From Trichopria drosophilae (taxonomy: Eukaryota; Arthropoda; Insecta; Hymenoptera; Diapriidae), in the NCBI GenBank assembly GCA_030407085.1, contig CM059585.1:99666501-99730500 (forward strand): 64,000 nt of DNA, written 5' to 3'. Both the position numbers and the translations under genes were made by a program. How positions within the stretch are numbered: the stretch's first letter is position 1; each line of letters starts with the position of its first letter. A model generated the notes under the pieces. The model saw only the letters and a program-made list of their open reading frames with translations. It was not told the DNA's origin and made no database searches. Of this stretch, positions 46,876 to 58,680 are shown one piece after another.

Positions 46876-47640
46876 GTGCAAAATATAATTTTCTTTACGA
46901 GTGGGAACTAAAGGTAAAAAATTATGAACGTAAAAGGGATTTTACGGGCCCACTTATTCCATTTGTTGTATATGGATGAGTAAAGATGGTACATAAAGTG
47001 TTGCTCCCGCTTGATGCGAGTAAAGGACAATTTTACACATAGAAATTGTTGGTCAAAGTGTAAAAATTTACTTTACACGCGAAAAACAAGCCTAAATAAA
47101 ACTTTAGGCAAACAATTACACGAAGGTTACTTAATGCATGCCTGAAAAAGAGCAAATCATAGTTACATCTCGTGACAATAGTAGTTTTCGTAACATGGGT
47201 GTAAAATGGAGTTTTATCCATCGAGTGCAAACAACTGTATACATTCGTCGCGAACGTTATTTTTTTTAGATAAGTATGTGTAAAATTTACATTTTATTTA
47301 CAAATTAAAGTTTTGCGCACAAGCATATTAGTGTATTTCTGTACAAGTGAGGAAAATGTGATTTCCCGCACGCATACCGAACTGTATATCATCTAATTTA
47401 CTTCTTACCCTCCTACTTTTAGTGCGACATAAACAGTCTTCAAAAATGATTTCCTGCATACTCCTAAGAAAAATATTGTTCATTGCTCGTGGTAGAAATT
47501 GCATTTCCCGCGCTAGTAACAAAATACAGTACTTACGCATACTTTTACATAAAATTGTCGTTTTTCTGTATACTATCAGGAAAACGTCATTTTACACATG
47601 AAGTGCGATGGATAAAATCGAATTTTAGGTGGGCGTGCAT
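46876..47640. repeat. Quasi-palindrome array, about 10-12 units
   Basis: The densest cluster. Units include GTGCAAAATATAATTTTCTT (46876), CGTAAAAGGGATTTTACGGG (46929-46948, near-perfect), GCGAGTAAAGGACAATTTTA (47017), GTGTAAAAATTTACTTTACA then CGCG (47058), GGGTGTAAAATGGAGTTTTA (47197), GTGAGGAAAATGTGATTTCC (47347), GTGGTAGAAATTGCATTTCC then CGCGC (47489) and GGAAAACGTCATTTTACACA (47579). Spacing is irregular, mostly 40-130 bp. Symmetry is kept while bases change. Minus-strand ORFs at 47033-47230 and 47328-47540 run through it and have no domains. Confidence 0.6.
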
Positions 47641-47769
47641 CGAAAACTAAACAAAATTCAATTGTCAAAAGCTGAGAAGGAAATAAATAAAATGTCGTTG
47701 GTGTTTGATGAAAGTATACATCCGTGAGTGAAGTTTAGCTTAACGGGCAAGGACAAATTTTTATAATTG

Positions 47770-48440
47770 TAAGGTCGACTTGGTCCCTCTTCGATTGCCG
47801 AGTGATGACGGACGATGACCCGAAATAGAATACGTTCTCGGTGCTCTCCTGCCAAGCTTCGCCTTGGTGCGCAACTTCCCTCTTGCTTTTTCCTCGTCTT
47901 CACTACCTCCGTGACCCTCCCTCTCCCCGGTCTTTCTTTGTCTTTTTTTTCACTTCCCTTTGATCCTTTTTACATCCTTTACCCCCACTCCTCGACTTGA
48001 TTTTGATGTTCGTTTCCCCTACTCTCCTCTACGGTCTTTCCCCTTTCGCTCATCGTCCACTTGGCTAACCTCCTAGCCGTTGGTTTAATTGGCTCTCACT
48101 TATCCTTTCGCGTCTTCCTCCCATCTTCATTTTCTGTATTCTCATTCTTTAGATTTTTCTTTTCTTGATATCTCGCTGCGATCTCCAGTCGTTTCTTGCA
48201 TTTTCACTTGCATCCAGATTTTTTTTTGGCTGTAACTATTCATACATCATATGATTTTTTTCTTATTTTTATGTTTGTTTTCGTCGATTTTTTATTTTTT
48301 TATTCTTTGTCTCCTTTTTCTCATTTGTTACATCTTCTCTCTCTCTCTTCCTCTCTCTTTGTCCATGGACCCTGGAGGTCAGGACAATTATAAAATTGTT
48401 GTCAGTCAACCCCATCCTCTTTCTCTCTCTCTTAAGTATT
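47770..48440 (+). other. Pyrimidine-rich tract
   Basis: About 650 bp strongly biased to C and T on the plus strand, for example CTTCCCTCTTGCTTTTTCCT, GTGACCCTCCCTCTCCCCGG and a TCTCTCTCTCTTCCTCTCTC run near 48331-48350. The ORFs inside are low-complexity. It could be an expanded pyrimidine tract in an intron, a DNase-accessible regulatory element, or a degenerate microsatellite. Confidence 0.55.
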
Positions 48441-50204
48441 GTTGATAAATTTCTGCGTTTTGTTAATCAGCTTGCATGTTTGCAAAAAACTCTTCTGTTT
48501 TTTATTTTACACAACCACCGAGAATTAATTGAAATTTTTACCCATCAGACGCTTGATTAACATCTTAACAAGCTTTCGTATTCATTTCGTTCATTTCTTG
48601 CAGAGATAAGTTGGTTTATCTTTAAAAATAATGAATAATGTTTGAAAACTCGATATTTTTGTCGACTTTGAATCTAAAAGTCTATGTGCTAATGTACAAA
48701 ATGAAAGGTTTATTTGCTGCTCTCCGACTTCGGTTTCTTCAACTTTTAGAGAACCGAACAACGCTTAGAGGCGTGAGAAAATTACATTTTTGTATTAATT
48801 TTCTTAAATCGAAATTGCTTGTAAATTTATGTGTAATTCTGTATCCAAAACATTATTATTCCGTCGGAAAATGATATAATAGGAGTTTTAGATATCACTT
48901 GTTAAAAATTTAAAAATCGGGTGGAGATACGAAGGCAGCAAAAGCCAATGAAAATCCGAGGACGACTCACTGGACTTTATTTTAGGTTCAACTTGTTATT
49001 GCATCGAATCTATTTATATAAATCAATGATCTTATTTAGATGCGGATATGGATTTTTTCGTTCTCGCCACCTGGCGGTGATGTTTGCTACTATTAGATGA
49101 ATATTGTAAAATAAGTTGATAAATGCTCAGAGACACGGAAAACATTTTTGGAAAAAAAGAAACTTAATTGTCGCTCGATGGCGGCTTCTCTGTTTTTCAA
49201 ACAATAATGATATAAACTGACTTTATTTGATCAGCTAAAGCATGAATAATGCTAAAAATAAACAAAAATAGAGCATTTGAATGTTTTTTTTTTAGTTTTG
49301 GCAATTTTTTATTATAAATATAATGTTAAATAACTTTAAAAAATTCATTTACGACTATATAAAAAAAATACTTTCAATTAATTATTTGATTCTTAGTAAT
49401 GGTTTATTAATGGTTACCTAAAAATAATTCGTGTAAACTGGTCTAGAGATATTTGATGATATTCAAGCTTCCGTTCTATCTCAGCTTACATGCAATAAGG
49501 AATTCTCCGAATTTCTATCCTAATACCCATTTAAGTTTCTTTTTTCGAAAACACAAAGGACTTTTTTAAATGTGAACAATGAGTATCTTATAACTTCATC
49601 GTAATTTAATTCTACGTCATGAACTTGATCAATAACATATCTTAACGTGACATCTGACATTCATACGTTATTTGACGAATGAATGCACAGAAAATAATAG
49701 ACCAACGCAAATAGAAATTTAATGAAACAAAAGAAATACATAAAATATGAACTATACTTTTGAAAATAAATTACATTTTGACACTTGATAAAATAATTTA
49801 TTAAATAATTAAGTAAAGTTAAAACACCTTTAACAAGTTTCATACAGAATCAGGCATGGCTGATACACATTTTTTCTATATTTAAAAAACAAGAATTTTT
49901 CTGAAACGTAACACTAAAGATAGTAAATATGAAAACATGGAATCAATTATACTTTAATGAACTTTACTATAAAAAAGTAGTTAATATTATAAATATAGTT
50001 AATTTTACTAAAGCAAAATAGAAAAATGTCATAATGTACTACATATGAGAAAAACGATCTGTAATAATTTCATTAGTAGAACTCAACAATACCATTTTCC
50101 CATAGCAAACAGCACTTTTTTTAATAATTTACCATTTATTTGAAAATAGTTGTTACAAACCAGTATGTGAAAGTACACTTTTTTGCAGCGAAATGAGTAC
50201 ATCA
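48441..50204. other. AT-rich spacer
   Basis: No gene. CGCCACCTGGCGGTGATG at about 49067-49084 is a short CpG-bearing palindrome recalling CGCCGCCAGGCG at 18848. Confidence 0.35.
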
Positions 50205-50458
50205 CAGTAAAGTCCCGGTATATTTACCCACTTGGTTCCTTGTCTTCTACTCCCTTCTCGTTACATTTACCAAAAGAAGGGGATCGTCGCTTCTCCCACT
50301 CTCGTTAGTCGCGTTATGATCGTGACGTCACAGCAGGCCCTTCCTGCGGCCCCAACATGCAAGGTGGGAGAAATAGAGAGCGGTGGCAAGTAAATATAAC
50401 CGGGCAAATATGTTGGGACGTAAATGTAGCGGGACGCAACTGTACCGGGACTCTACTG
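50205..50458 (+). mobile_element. MITE family A, complete copy
   Basis: 254 bp. The left end CAGTAAAGTCCCGGTATATT pairs with the right end, whose reverse complement reads CAGTAGAGTCCCGGTACAGT. The core is GTGACGTCACAGCAGGCCC, TTCCTGCGGCCCCAACATG, CAAGGTGGGAGAAATAGAGA. The immediate flanks are CA and TG rather than TA, so the complementarity extends two bases outward and the target site is unclear. Confidence 0.85.
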
Positions 50459-50680
50459 TGTGCCACTAGAGTAAAGTGGTACTTTTAACACCTAGTAAAT
50501 TTTTTGTAAAACTTTACGCAGGGATTGTGTACAGTATATTTTGTACTAAAATGACTCAAGTTTCATTTTACGCACTGTTTTTACTTTTGCGCATTGTTGC
50601 TTCTTCACACACGAAAAACAGTACGTAAAATGGCGTTCTACGCGTCGTAGTACAACCAGTTCGTATACCACAATTTCCAC
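50459..50680. repeat. Quasi-palindrome cluster beside the MITE
   Basis: ACTTTTAACACC, GTAAAACTTTACGCAGG, TTGTACTAAAATGACTCAAG then TTTCATTTTACGCAC, and TACGTAAAATGGCGTTCTAC then GCGTCGTAG (about 50621-50649). The pattern of arms and centres matches the 46.9 kb array. Confidence 0.45.
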
Positions 50681-53160
50681 ATTGTTTTAAATACCTTTTA
50701 AAGTAAATTTAACGAAGAAACTTTCACAAATGTGTATTTTTAATAAAAATCAACTTATGTAACGCCATAAATGGGTTAAATAACACTAATAAATACTATC
50801 AAATTCATTAGGAGAATTCTACTAATCTAAAAGTAGACTTAACATGTTTAGTTTAGTAGTTTATAGAAGTAGTAATAAATTACAGCTTTTAACCTTTTAT
50901 TAATCAAAATTACTACTAATTGAATCAGTTACCCACTTTGAATTTCCTTAACTTCAACAACTCGTTAATTAGCAACCAAAAACCCGAAAAATTGTATTCA
51001 TTTATTTATATTTCAGGAATCCAATACCAAAAACGTAACACATATTTTATTAAATATTATTGCAAACAAAACAAATTACCAAAAACGTTATTTATAAGAA
51101 TTCTATGACTTGAGAAGAAAACGGAAAATGTGCGCAATACACAAGAATATTTCGTATGCAAAAAAAGTTCGGTATTTTCCGTACTATTACTAGATATTAT
51201 GTCGCAATAGCAGTTTCGTCAATTAATTTTCATGATGCAATTTCCATTCATAAAATATTCGAACAGCTACTAATTTTGAAAACCAGAAGTTACGAATTAA
51301 TAATATGAAATATAGTACCATAGATAGAACAACATATCCGTTCTTTTTTAGAATTCATTAAGTTTTAAGGTTTGTCGTAAATCTTCTGTAATGTTTAAAA
51401 ATACATCTTTCATTATGCTACGAATTTTTACTAGGGTAAAGTAATCTTTCTTTTTCAGAGTTATCTAACATTTACAGATTAAATTAAAGTAAACTTTGGG
51501 TTGGAGAATGAATTTCTGTTAGCTATTGTGACTTCCAGAAACTTTCACATAGTTTTGAAACAATAACTTGTACTTGAATATATTTGGTTACGTATCGTAT
51601 CACTAATAAATTTTGTCAAAGTAATATGCTACCATAAAATATGAAAATATGAAAATTCCATTTATGGTAAAAAAAGAATAAATTGTCGTCTTTAATTAAT
51701 ATAATTATTTAGATTTTTCGTACATACGAATTTGTTTACTTCAGAGTTTCATTCAATTTTGTCTGCTCATCCTTTTGGAAAAATCAATTTTATCTTCCAA
51801 CGTCAGATGCTTTTATGATTTGACGCAAAAACGCCCTTGATTAAAAAAAATCCTAAGATAGAAAAACCAATGGCGGAAAGGTTAGATCACTTCTTATCAG
51901 TTGATTAGATTAAAAATATAAAACTTTTGGTATACACAATCGAAGGCGAGATATTAGAACATGCGGCGAAATACTTTTACAATTTGATAATGCGGCGTTT
52001 AAAACAATAGCAAAGTCAACAATATAACGAAATCAAGTAATATTTTTCGTTTTGCTAATTAATCAGCATGTATAATTGGAATTTTTTTCGTAAAAAGTGT
52101 TTTTTTTATCGAATATAAATCAACTTTACATTGACATTTTCTTAAATTGAACAGAACATTTTTATATATAAAGTTCTTCCGGGAACACTAGGTGGCACAT
52201 AATTCCATAAATAATGTCGCTAAGCAAGTACCTATCGCACACACATTCAAAATTGGTTTAAACTCATTTTTGAAAGCAAAGGAGGGCAAGGGATGTTCAC
52301 TGGATCCTTTCTTCAAAGGAATTGTCACGTAAAATATATTGTATACGGTGTGCAACATCACTTTTGGATTTCAGCGCCACATAGCGTCCTAAGAAACAAT
52401 TAATGTTTATTTGATATAACCAATATTCAACAGATATACAGAACATTTTCTGCTCAAGTCTAACATTTTCACGAAAGTCAAAATCGAATTCGTTAATTAA
52501 ATTTTCATTTAAGGTTTTTTTCAAATATTCTCAAGGCTATTGAACACCTTTTGCCGTCTCTTGTTTTTTTACGAGCTTTTCCATGTTGCTTTCCTTGTCG
52601 AAGATGTTTAGTTAAGCTCCCCTTTGTTCAGTCTTCTCGGCTGTTCATTTTCTCTTCGCTAATCGAACTAACCAAAGCAGGGAATTATGTTTGCGGTCGA
52701 ATAAAACGTCGAGACGGCTCAAATGAGTTAGTTCGTATTTCTTTTTTATTGCGCCGCGGCACCGACGTGTTTATTTAACGTAAAAACAGTGTCGGCTTAC
52801 GATTCCCCAATGTTCCACGAATAGATTTTTATACAAAGACCTTTAAGTAAAAAAAAAATGTTTGTTTCTATGGACTTAAAAGATACACTGAAAAAATTGT
52901 TAGTAAGTTCGACTACTTGACATAGTTCCGTAAGTATTACTCGTGTTATCATTTGCTGTGACTTTCTTAACGTAGTTATAGAATATTCTTACAATTACTA
53001 TACCAAGAATTCCGATAGTAGAATGAAACTTTACATGTAGTTTGACCAAATATTAATACATTGTTGGAATTTCAACAAACATTTTCTTAAATGTGACGTA
53101 TCTGAACTTATTTTTCACGATAAGTGAAATTTCTTATTGACCGACAGTAGATAAATTTTA
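50681..53160. other. Long AT-rich spacer
   Basis: No gene. A lone TACACTGAAAAAATTG near 52884-52899 resembles a CACTGAG MITE end without a partner. ORFs at 52297-52524 and 52551-52778 lack domains. Confidence 0.4.
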
Positions 53161-53384
53161 TAATATGACAATTTCTTGGCGTATTCGGTCGGTGTATACA
53201 AAATAATAGAAAAAACGACAATATTTACGTTATTTTATCTTTAACTGTCATTTTTCAGACTATAGTTAGTTCGATTTGTTCACAAATTCTTACGAGGGCT
53301 GATATCGACAGCCGAGACGTAAATATTGTCGTTTTTTATTATTTTGTATACACCGACCGAATACGCCAAGAAATTGTCATATTA
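53161..53384. mobile_element. Foldback MITE, about 70 bp arms
   Basis: Left arm 53161-53230 (TAATATGACAATTTCTTGGC, GTATTCGGTCGGTGTATACA onward to ACGACAATATTTACGT) and right arm 53317-53384 are almost exact reverse complements, differing by a single-base A/T-run change or two. The loop is about 86 bp. Arm identity suggests a recent insertion. The flanks are AT-rich, so no target duplication can be read with confidence. Confidence 0.85.
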
Positions 53385-53600
53385 AAAAATTATCTTAATT
53401 TAAATTTAACAAAAAAATACATTTCTCAAAAAGGGCCCAATGATTTTGATTCTGACACAATATCTTCTTTTTTATCATAGAAAACACTCCTAAAAGAAAA
53501 TCTTAGTTATTTCGAATTTTGATAATAACTTATCTAATCTTACCCTGCATAATAAAATTAAATTAACTACATGAACCGGTTTTACCTGATCACAAAAGCA
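53385..53600. other. AT-rich spacer
   Basis: Nothing recognised. Confidence 0.3.
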
Positions 53601-53818
53601 CAGTAGAGTCCAGGTATATTTACCCATTCGGTTCCTCCCGTTCCCTCCCGTCTTGTTATATTTACCATAAGAAGGGGAGTGCCGTTTCTCCCACTTCCCT
53701 CAGTCGCGTTATGCTCGTGACATCAGAACAGGCCCTTGTTGAGGCCCCAGTCGGCAAGGTGGGGGAAAAGAGAGCGGCGTCAGGTAAATATAACCAGACT
53801 ATTGTACTGGGACTGTAC
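53601..53818 (+). mobile_element. MITE family A, internally deleted copy
   Basis: Left end CAGTAGAGTCCAGGTATATT; right end complement AGTACAGTCCCAGTACAAT, with TA at 53819-53820. The core is GTGACATCAGAACAGGCCC, TTGTTGAGGCCCCAGTCGG, CAAGGTGGGGGAAAAGAGAG. The CRE-like site is mutated. Most of the right half between AACCAGAC and the terminal repeat is missing, giving 218 bp. Confidence 0.8.
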
Positions 53819-55384
53819 TATAGTTCTTTTTCTTAAACAATTATAGGTTACCGTAAACTTATCCTCAATTTGAAAGAGGTTCCTATAAGAAATAAAAACC
53901 ATCATAAAGTACTTTGTGTTCGAGAATAGTCACATTGTGAACGCATCATTCAAAATTATTATTTGAAATCAAGGAAACCTTGTCCAAAAAATCAATAACT
54001 TCGACAGGGAATGGAACTTTTTGTACATTCAAAAATGAGTCACTCCCAACAAGAGGAGTATGCCCCTGTAGGACCAGAGAGGGGGTAAAATATGAAAAAC
54101 ACACATAACGCTTCATCAAAGTTGCAATTACAGTTAGGCCACTCGTTTTTTTTCTTCCTATAGTTAATACTGATGACCATTAATAATCTGACTTATTTTC
54201 AAGAAAGTCGGACGACATGAGGGGCGGGGATGTAAAAGATAAAAAACACGCAGAATGCTTCATCTATTATTTAAGTTAAGCCAACAGTGTATTTCACAAT
54301 TTTAACCAAATGTACACGTGTTCAGCAGGAAATGTTAATAAAATTTAGTTGAACTAATCCAATATTTAGCTTGTAACCAAATTTTCCATCGTTTAACGAA
54401 ATGAAAGAACTTGTTAATAAATTTTTTACTAAATTCGTCCATTTTTTTGTTCGGTATGGTACCAATAAAAAGTACGCTACTCTCAAAACATAAATTCACG
54501 TTTATAGAACTCTTAGAGTACCTAAGTGGCAAATAAACTGAAAATGTTTAATTTTTAGTTACTATTTAATATATTTAAAATTCCATTAGTCCGGAGTTAG
54601 GGAGTACTCTTAATATTTTTCAGTTTCAAGCAAAAAATTCATTTGAATTAATAACATATTTTGTTACTTAAAGTAAGTATGAATATAATAAATATACGAG
54701 TTCGAGTGCTGGTCAATACCATCGCGATGTGAAGAATCGAGTTCAATGGCGTCGATGTAAATAGTGAATTTGTAACGGACGGAACTTAAATATAGGCTCT
54801 CGGTACCACTATAGAAAAATAAAAATATTCCTTACGTGCCTCTTTATATGGTTCGGATTTTTTTTTAATCGTTTATTATCTATGCAGGCGTGCCATCAAT
54901 TATGTCTTATTTTACTGGAAAGTGCCGTTTATATTTAATGATACTCCCATGTTAATCTCGAAGGTTCGCATCGATTTTCCCCGGCGGGAATGCAAAATCT
55001 AGTGCACAGAAAGCGAACGTACGCTGGATTGCGACGTGTGTATATATATATACGTGCACATATATACGCGTACACCGGTGGCTCTTGGCGATGGAGGCGC
55101 GACAGCGGTCTTACAGCTGACCCGATCAGCTGTCCGCGCTCTTACGACTAAAGGAACTTGGAGGCGGGCCATTGTATCGCGCTATCGAGAAAACTTGAAT
55201 GCCTTGCTTTTCTTTTGGTTCCTCTTACTCTCGATTGGATCGAAACCCACTCGTATTACGTCCCATATTACACGCTTTCTACGATATTTTGCAGGGCATG
55301 CAACCAGATCGAATCCAACAATGAAAAAAAATCAGGTTGATGGAACCTCAAAAGATGTGCAGAAATGATTGTAACATTTAATAA
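53819..55384. other. Spacer; CpG-richer at 55010-55330
   Basis: 55010-55330 is GC-richer and includes a GTGTATATATATATACGTGC, ACATATATACGCGTACAC alternating purine-pyrimidine tract (about 55037-55075). An acceptor-like TATTTTGCAG|GG lies near 55294. ORFs 55036-55368 and 55158-55340 show no domain. Confidence 0.35.
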
Positions 55385-55749
55385 CGCAGGCTGACAAATT
55401 TTAGAGCCAAGTACGAGAACATACTTTCCCGAAGGTATTTGACGCGCTGAATTCGAATCCGACCTCAGAATAGCCCCTATACGTAAGGTTTTTGAGATAT
55501 TTTAATCTAAAAGTGCAAAATGTACGTTTTTGGGTACATTTGAGGTGCTGTAACTTCAAGGCAGATTTTTTTTTCAAAATGATCGTCACGGTCTTATAGT
55601 ACTGTTTTTTCCTTCAAAATCCGTTTTTAAACTTAGAAAATTCTTTGTTCTGAAGTTTCTGAGTTTGGCGAATTCGGCGATATTCAGATACTGAGCAGAA
55701 TCAGATAAAACTTCAAAAATAGAAAGAAATTAACCGCAAAGACCTAAAA
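55385..55749 (+). mobile_element. Foldback family D, partial copy abutting a MITE
   Basis: Follows the left arm of the 25.3 kb element: CGCAGGCTGACAAATTTTAG, GACCTCAGAATAGCCCCTAT, TCTAAAAGTGCAAAATG, GATCGTCACGGT, CAAAATCCGTTTTTAAACTT. It then carries AAAACTTCAAAAATAGAAAG, AAATTAACCGCAAAGACCTA, which is the inverse of the central part of the 25.3 kb copy. Similarity stops exactly where the family A MITE starts (about 55750). Confidence 0.7.
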
Positions 55750-55968
55750 ATCCCGTTATATCCACGTCCCAGCATTTTTGCCCGGTTCCGTTTCGTTATA
55801 TTTGGCTGCCGCCGCTATCTTTTTCCCCCACCTTGCCGACTGGGGCCTCAGGAAGGGCCTACTATGACGTCACGAACGTAATGCGACTTGAGGGGAGCGG
55901 GAGAAGCAGTGCTCTCCTTCTTTCGGTAAATATAACGAGACGGAAGAGCACGGCGAGTAACCGGGTGT
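55750..55968 (-). mobile_element. MITE family A, reverse orientation, ends eroded
   Basis: TCCCGTTATATCCACGTCCC, then CCCCCACCTTGCCGACTGGG, GCCTCAGGAAGGGCCTACTA, TGACGTCACGAACGTAATGC, and CTTTCGGTAAATATAACGAG. The CRE-like TGACGTCA is intact. The outer CAGTAGAG is missing. With the 53.6 kb copy it shares the CAGTCGGCAAGG variant, against CAGCCCGTAAGG in the 33.0 and 44.5 kb copies. Confidence 0.75.
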
Positions 55969-57887
55969 CGAGGAAATAGTTCCGTTTTCCATACATTGTT
56001 ATTTCCATATTGAGTTTCCGTATGTCTAAATAGAAAAATTATACGAATTTATAGCAGTTTTTGCTAGAAATAATGACAAATTTCTTCATTATACAAGTCT
56101 GTCAAAAATTTACCATCTGAAATGGTAAGTTTTACATTTGTGAATTCTTTCTAATATTTTATAAGTTTTTCGAGTTTATCGAGGTAAATTTTCAAGATAT
56201 CACAGAGGTTGCTATTGGAAAATTCGAAATGGGAGCAATGTCGCTTTGTGCTAACATTTTCAAAAGCATACTAAAGTCCTGGGTGTCAGAAATATTATTA
56301 GCGCTTATAAGTGAAAACTTGATATACTGCAGCGACGCAACTGTTGTTGTAACAACGACAGGACGATTAGAAATGTTTTACAGTGCTTTTTATGATAATA
56401 GAATCATATTTATAAATATTTTAAGCAACTTAGCGTCACGTTAAATCCATCATTTTACAACGAAGATTTCAAAAATGATAAACAGTTTTCTATTTTTATG
56501 CCATCAGAACATTTTAAACTAAACGAAATTAAAAAACCATTAATAGTTGATATATAACAATTTTTCAGTGACAACTCGTGAATTCATTATGAAATAGATC
56601 GGTTGTTCTTGAAACTAATTTTTCCAGGTGTTTGCACCCAATGCAATCGTTTAGGAAATTGAGAAAAATCTATTTTTATTTTTCTTTGATTATTTTCAAT
56701 GTTTGTCCGAGAATTTGTATAGGATTGGTTGCCTGATAAGAATTCATAGAATGAAAAACTCGAAACATGAATTAAGTATTTGTTACAGATTGACAGGTTT
56801 CGTGTCTTTAATGTTTACTTCTTAAGGGTATGATTTCATAAATATGTATGTATATTTAGGGTTTTTAAAAGTACGAAATACGAATGACATCTCGTGTTGT
56901 GTAAGTAAAAAGTGTAAATAAACGATTCAATAGGACGAAAGCAACAAATGATGTTGTTTGAAAAATTCCCTTTATGTTTAAAAAAAAAGCAAAAATTACC
57001 GCAAGAAATATGTAGATTTACGTTTTTTTCTAGAATTCCTGCGGATTAATCCGAATATTTCCACTTTGTGTTAGTCTTCCAAGGGCTAGCAGACTCATTA
57101 ATTCTAAACTACTCTGTAATTGTATCCACCATTTTGAATCAAATTGTAACAAGACTATAAAAAAAACATAAGGCAATATTTTCTACGCAACCGATCGATT
57201 TATGATCAAATCAAAAATTATTGTAATAACTACAGTAGTAATTTAAAAATACCAATATCACCTATGAGTTAAATAAATTATCATTTTTTATTGTTACAAA
57301 ATCCATTCGATAAGTCGAAAATAGGTTATCAGCCGTACGACCGATTATGGACAATTTGGAATTAACAAATGAAATAAAAATAAGTACAACTTTCCACATT
57401 ATTTTGTAAATTTTATTTTCCATGCGGTTTGAACGATTTTTTTTATCTATAAATCAAATAATTTCATCAGAAATGAATAAAGAATTTATATTTGCTTATA
57501 TTATTGCTTATATATTACATAACTAGAAAAAAGTATCTCGATACCATTCCATTCTTTATTTTTTATTTAATAAGTTTATTATGTTTTGAAACATTGTCGT
57601 GTCACAGTGTTAATGCTTTTCAATTTTGTTCAATATAGTTTTTGAACAGTATTGTTAAATTGTTATTATTGACATTGTCTAATCCAGTTAGAATTCTTTA
57701 TTTTCCACAATAGTCTGATATTCATATCACTTTTTTCAATCAATAACAATTATTTATTTAATACATTTTATCTCTACATCGTAAAATTTTGTTAATATAT
57801 TTCGTTGAATGTTTAGCAACTTTTTACATCATTCTCATTAATTTCTGCCTTATCCTTTTTTTTTGTTTCTAGAATTTCCGAAAAAAG
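55969..57887. other. AT-rich spacer
   Basis: No gene. TCCACCATTTTGAATCAAAT near 57126 is a lone family C word. Confidence 0.4.
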
Positions 57888-58680
57888 CATGGTAAACCTT
57901 CGGAAAAGCTACGACATCGCAAAAAAAAATTGTGCCATACTAGTTTTGTGTATTTTTGCCTCCTGATTACAAATATGACAAAAAAAATCGGCGCTCTGCT
58001 ACACTGAAGCCGCTATCTTGAAAAAACACCTAAGAATCGTGTTTTTTTTTTTTTAGTTTTTTTCATTTATCATGAAAAATACAAATCGGATGAAAAAATG
58101 TTTCCAATAAAAATTGTACAGCACAAAATTCTCTGCAAAAAAGGTTTAGTACATAATTTTCGTAATCTCAACAGAAAGCTCGCAAATGAGCGATGAAAGT
58201 GACCGTAATAGATTTCTGCAAGGACTCCCGAGTTTCGAGAATTATGTTCAGAATGTACAATTGGCATTCTCCTACAATTCGAAAGGAAATGCGTGAAACA
58301 CGAGGGTGCCTGCGTGCTGGGGGGCTCCGCCCCCCAGACCCCCCTTTTATACCAACCTAACCTCCAACCATGCAAATGTGGGTCTATACAACAAACCGTT
58401 ACAAGTTATTTAGTTATTTGCGGAGACTTTACCTCGCTGAAATCCATTACGCTCTACATTTTTTATTTGAAATATTTTTTCATCCGATTTATATTTTTTA
58501 AGATAAATGGAAAAAACTAAAAAAAACACAATTTTTAGGTGTTTTTTCAAAATAGCGGCTTCTGTATAGCAGAGCGCCGATTTTTTTTGTCATATTCGCA
58601 ATCAGGGGGCAAAAATATACAAAACTAGTGTGATGAAATTTTTTTTCTCGATGTCATAGCTCTTCCGAAGGTTTACCATC
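57888..58680. mobile_element. Foldback element with about 235 bp arms
   Basis: The left arm (about 57888-58128) and right arm (about 58447-58679) are inverted copies at roughly 85% identity. They share GGTAAACCTTCGGAA, AAAAAAAATCGGCGCTCTGC, AAAAAACACCTAA and AATCGGATGAAAAAAT. The centre is unique and includes a perfect GC hairpin CTGGGGGGC-TCC-GCCCCCCAG (58317-58337) followed by ACCCCCC. A 101-codon minus-strand ORF in the centre has no recognisable domain. Confidence 0.8.

Noticed and set aside
46876..47640. CRISPR-like array
   Set aside because: Units are not identical repeats, spacing is irregular, there are no cas genes and the context is eukaryotic.
58070..58375. 101-codon minus-strand ORF
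   Set aside because: Lies in the centre and left arm of a foldback element, includes the GC hairpin and has no recognisable domain.
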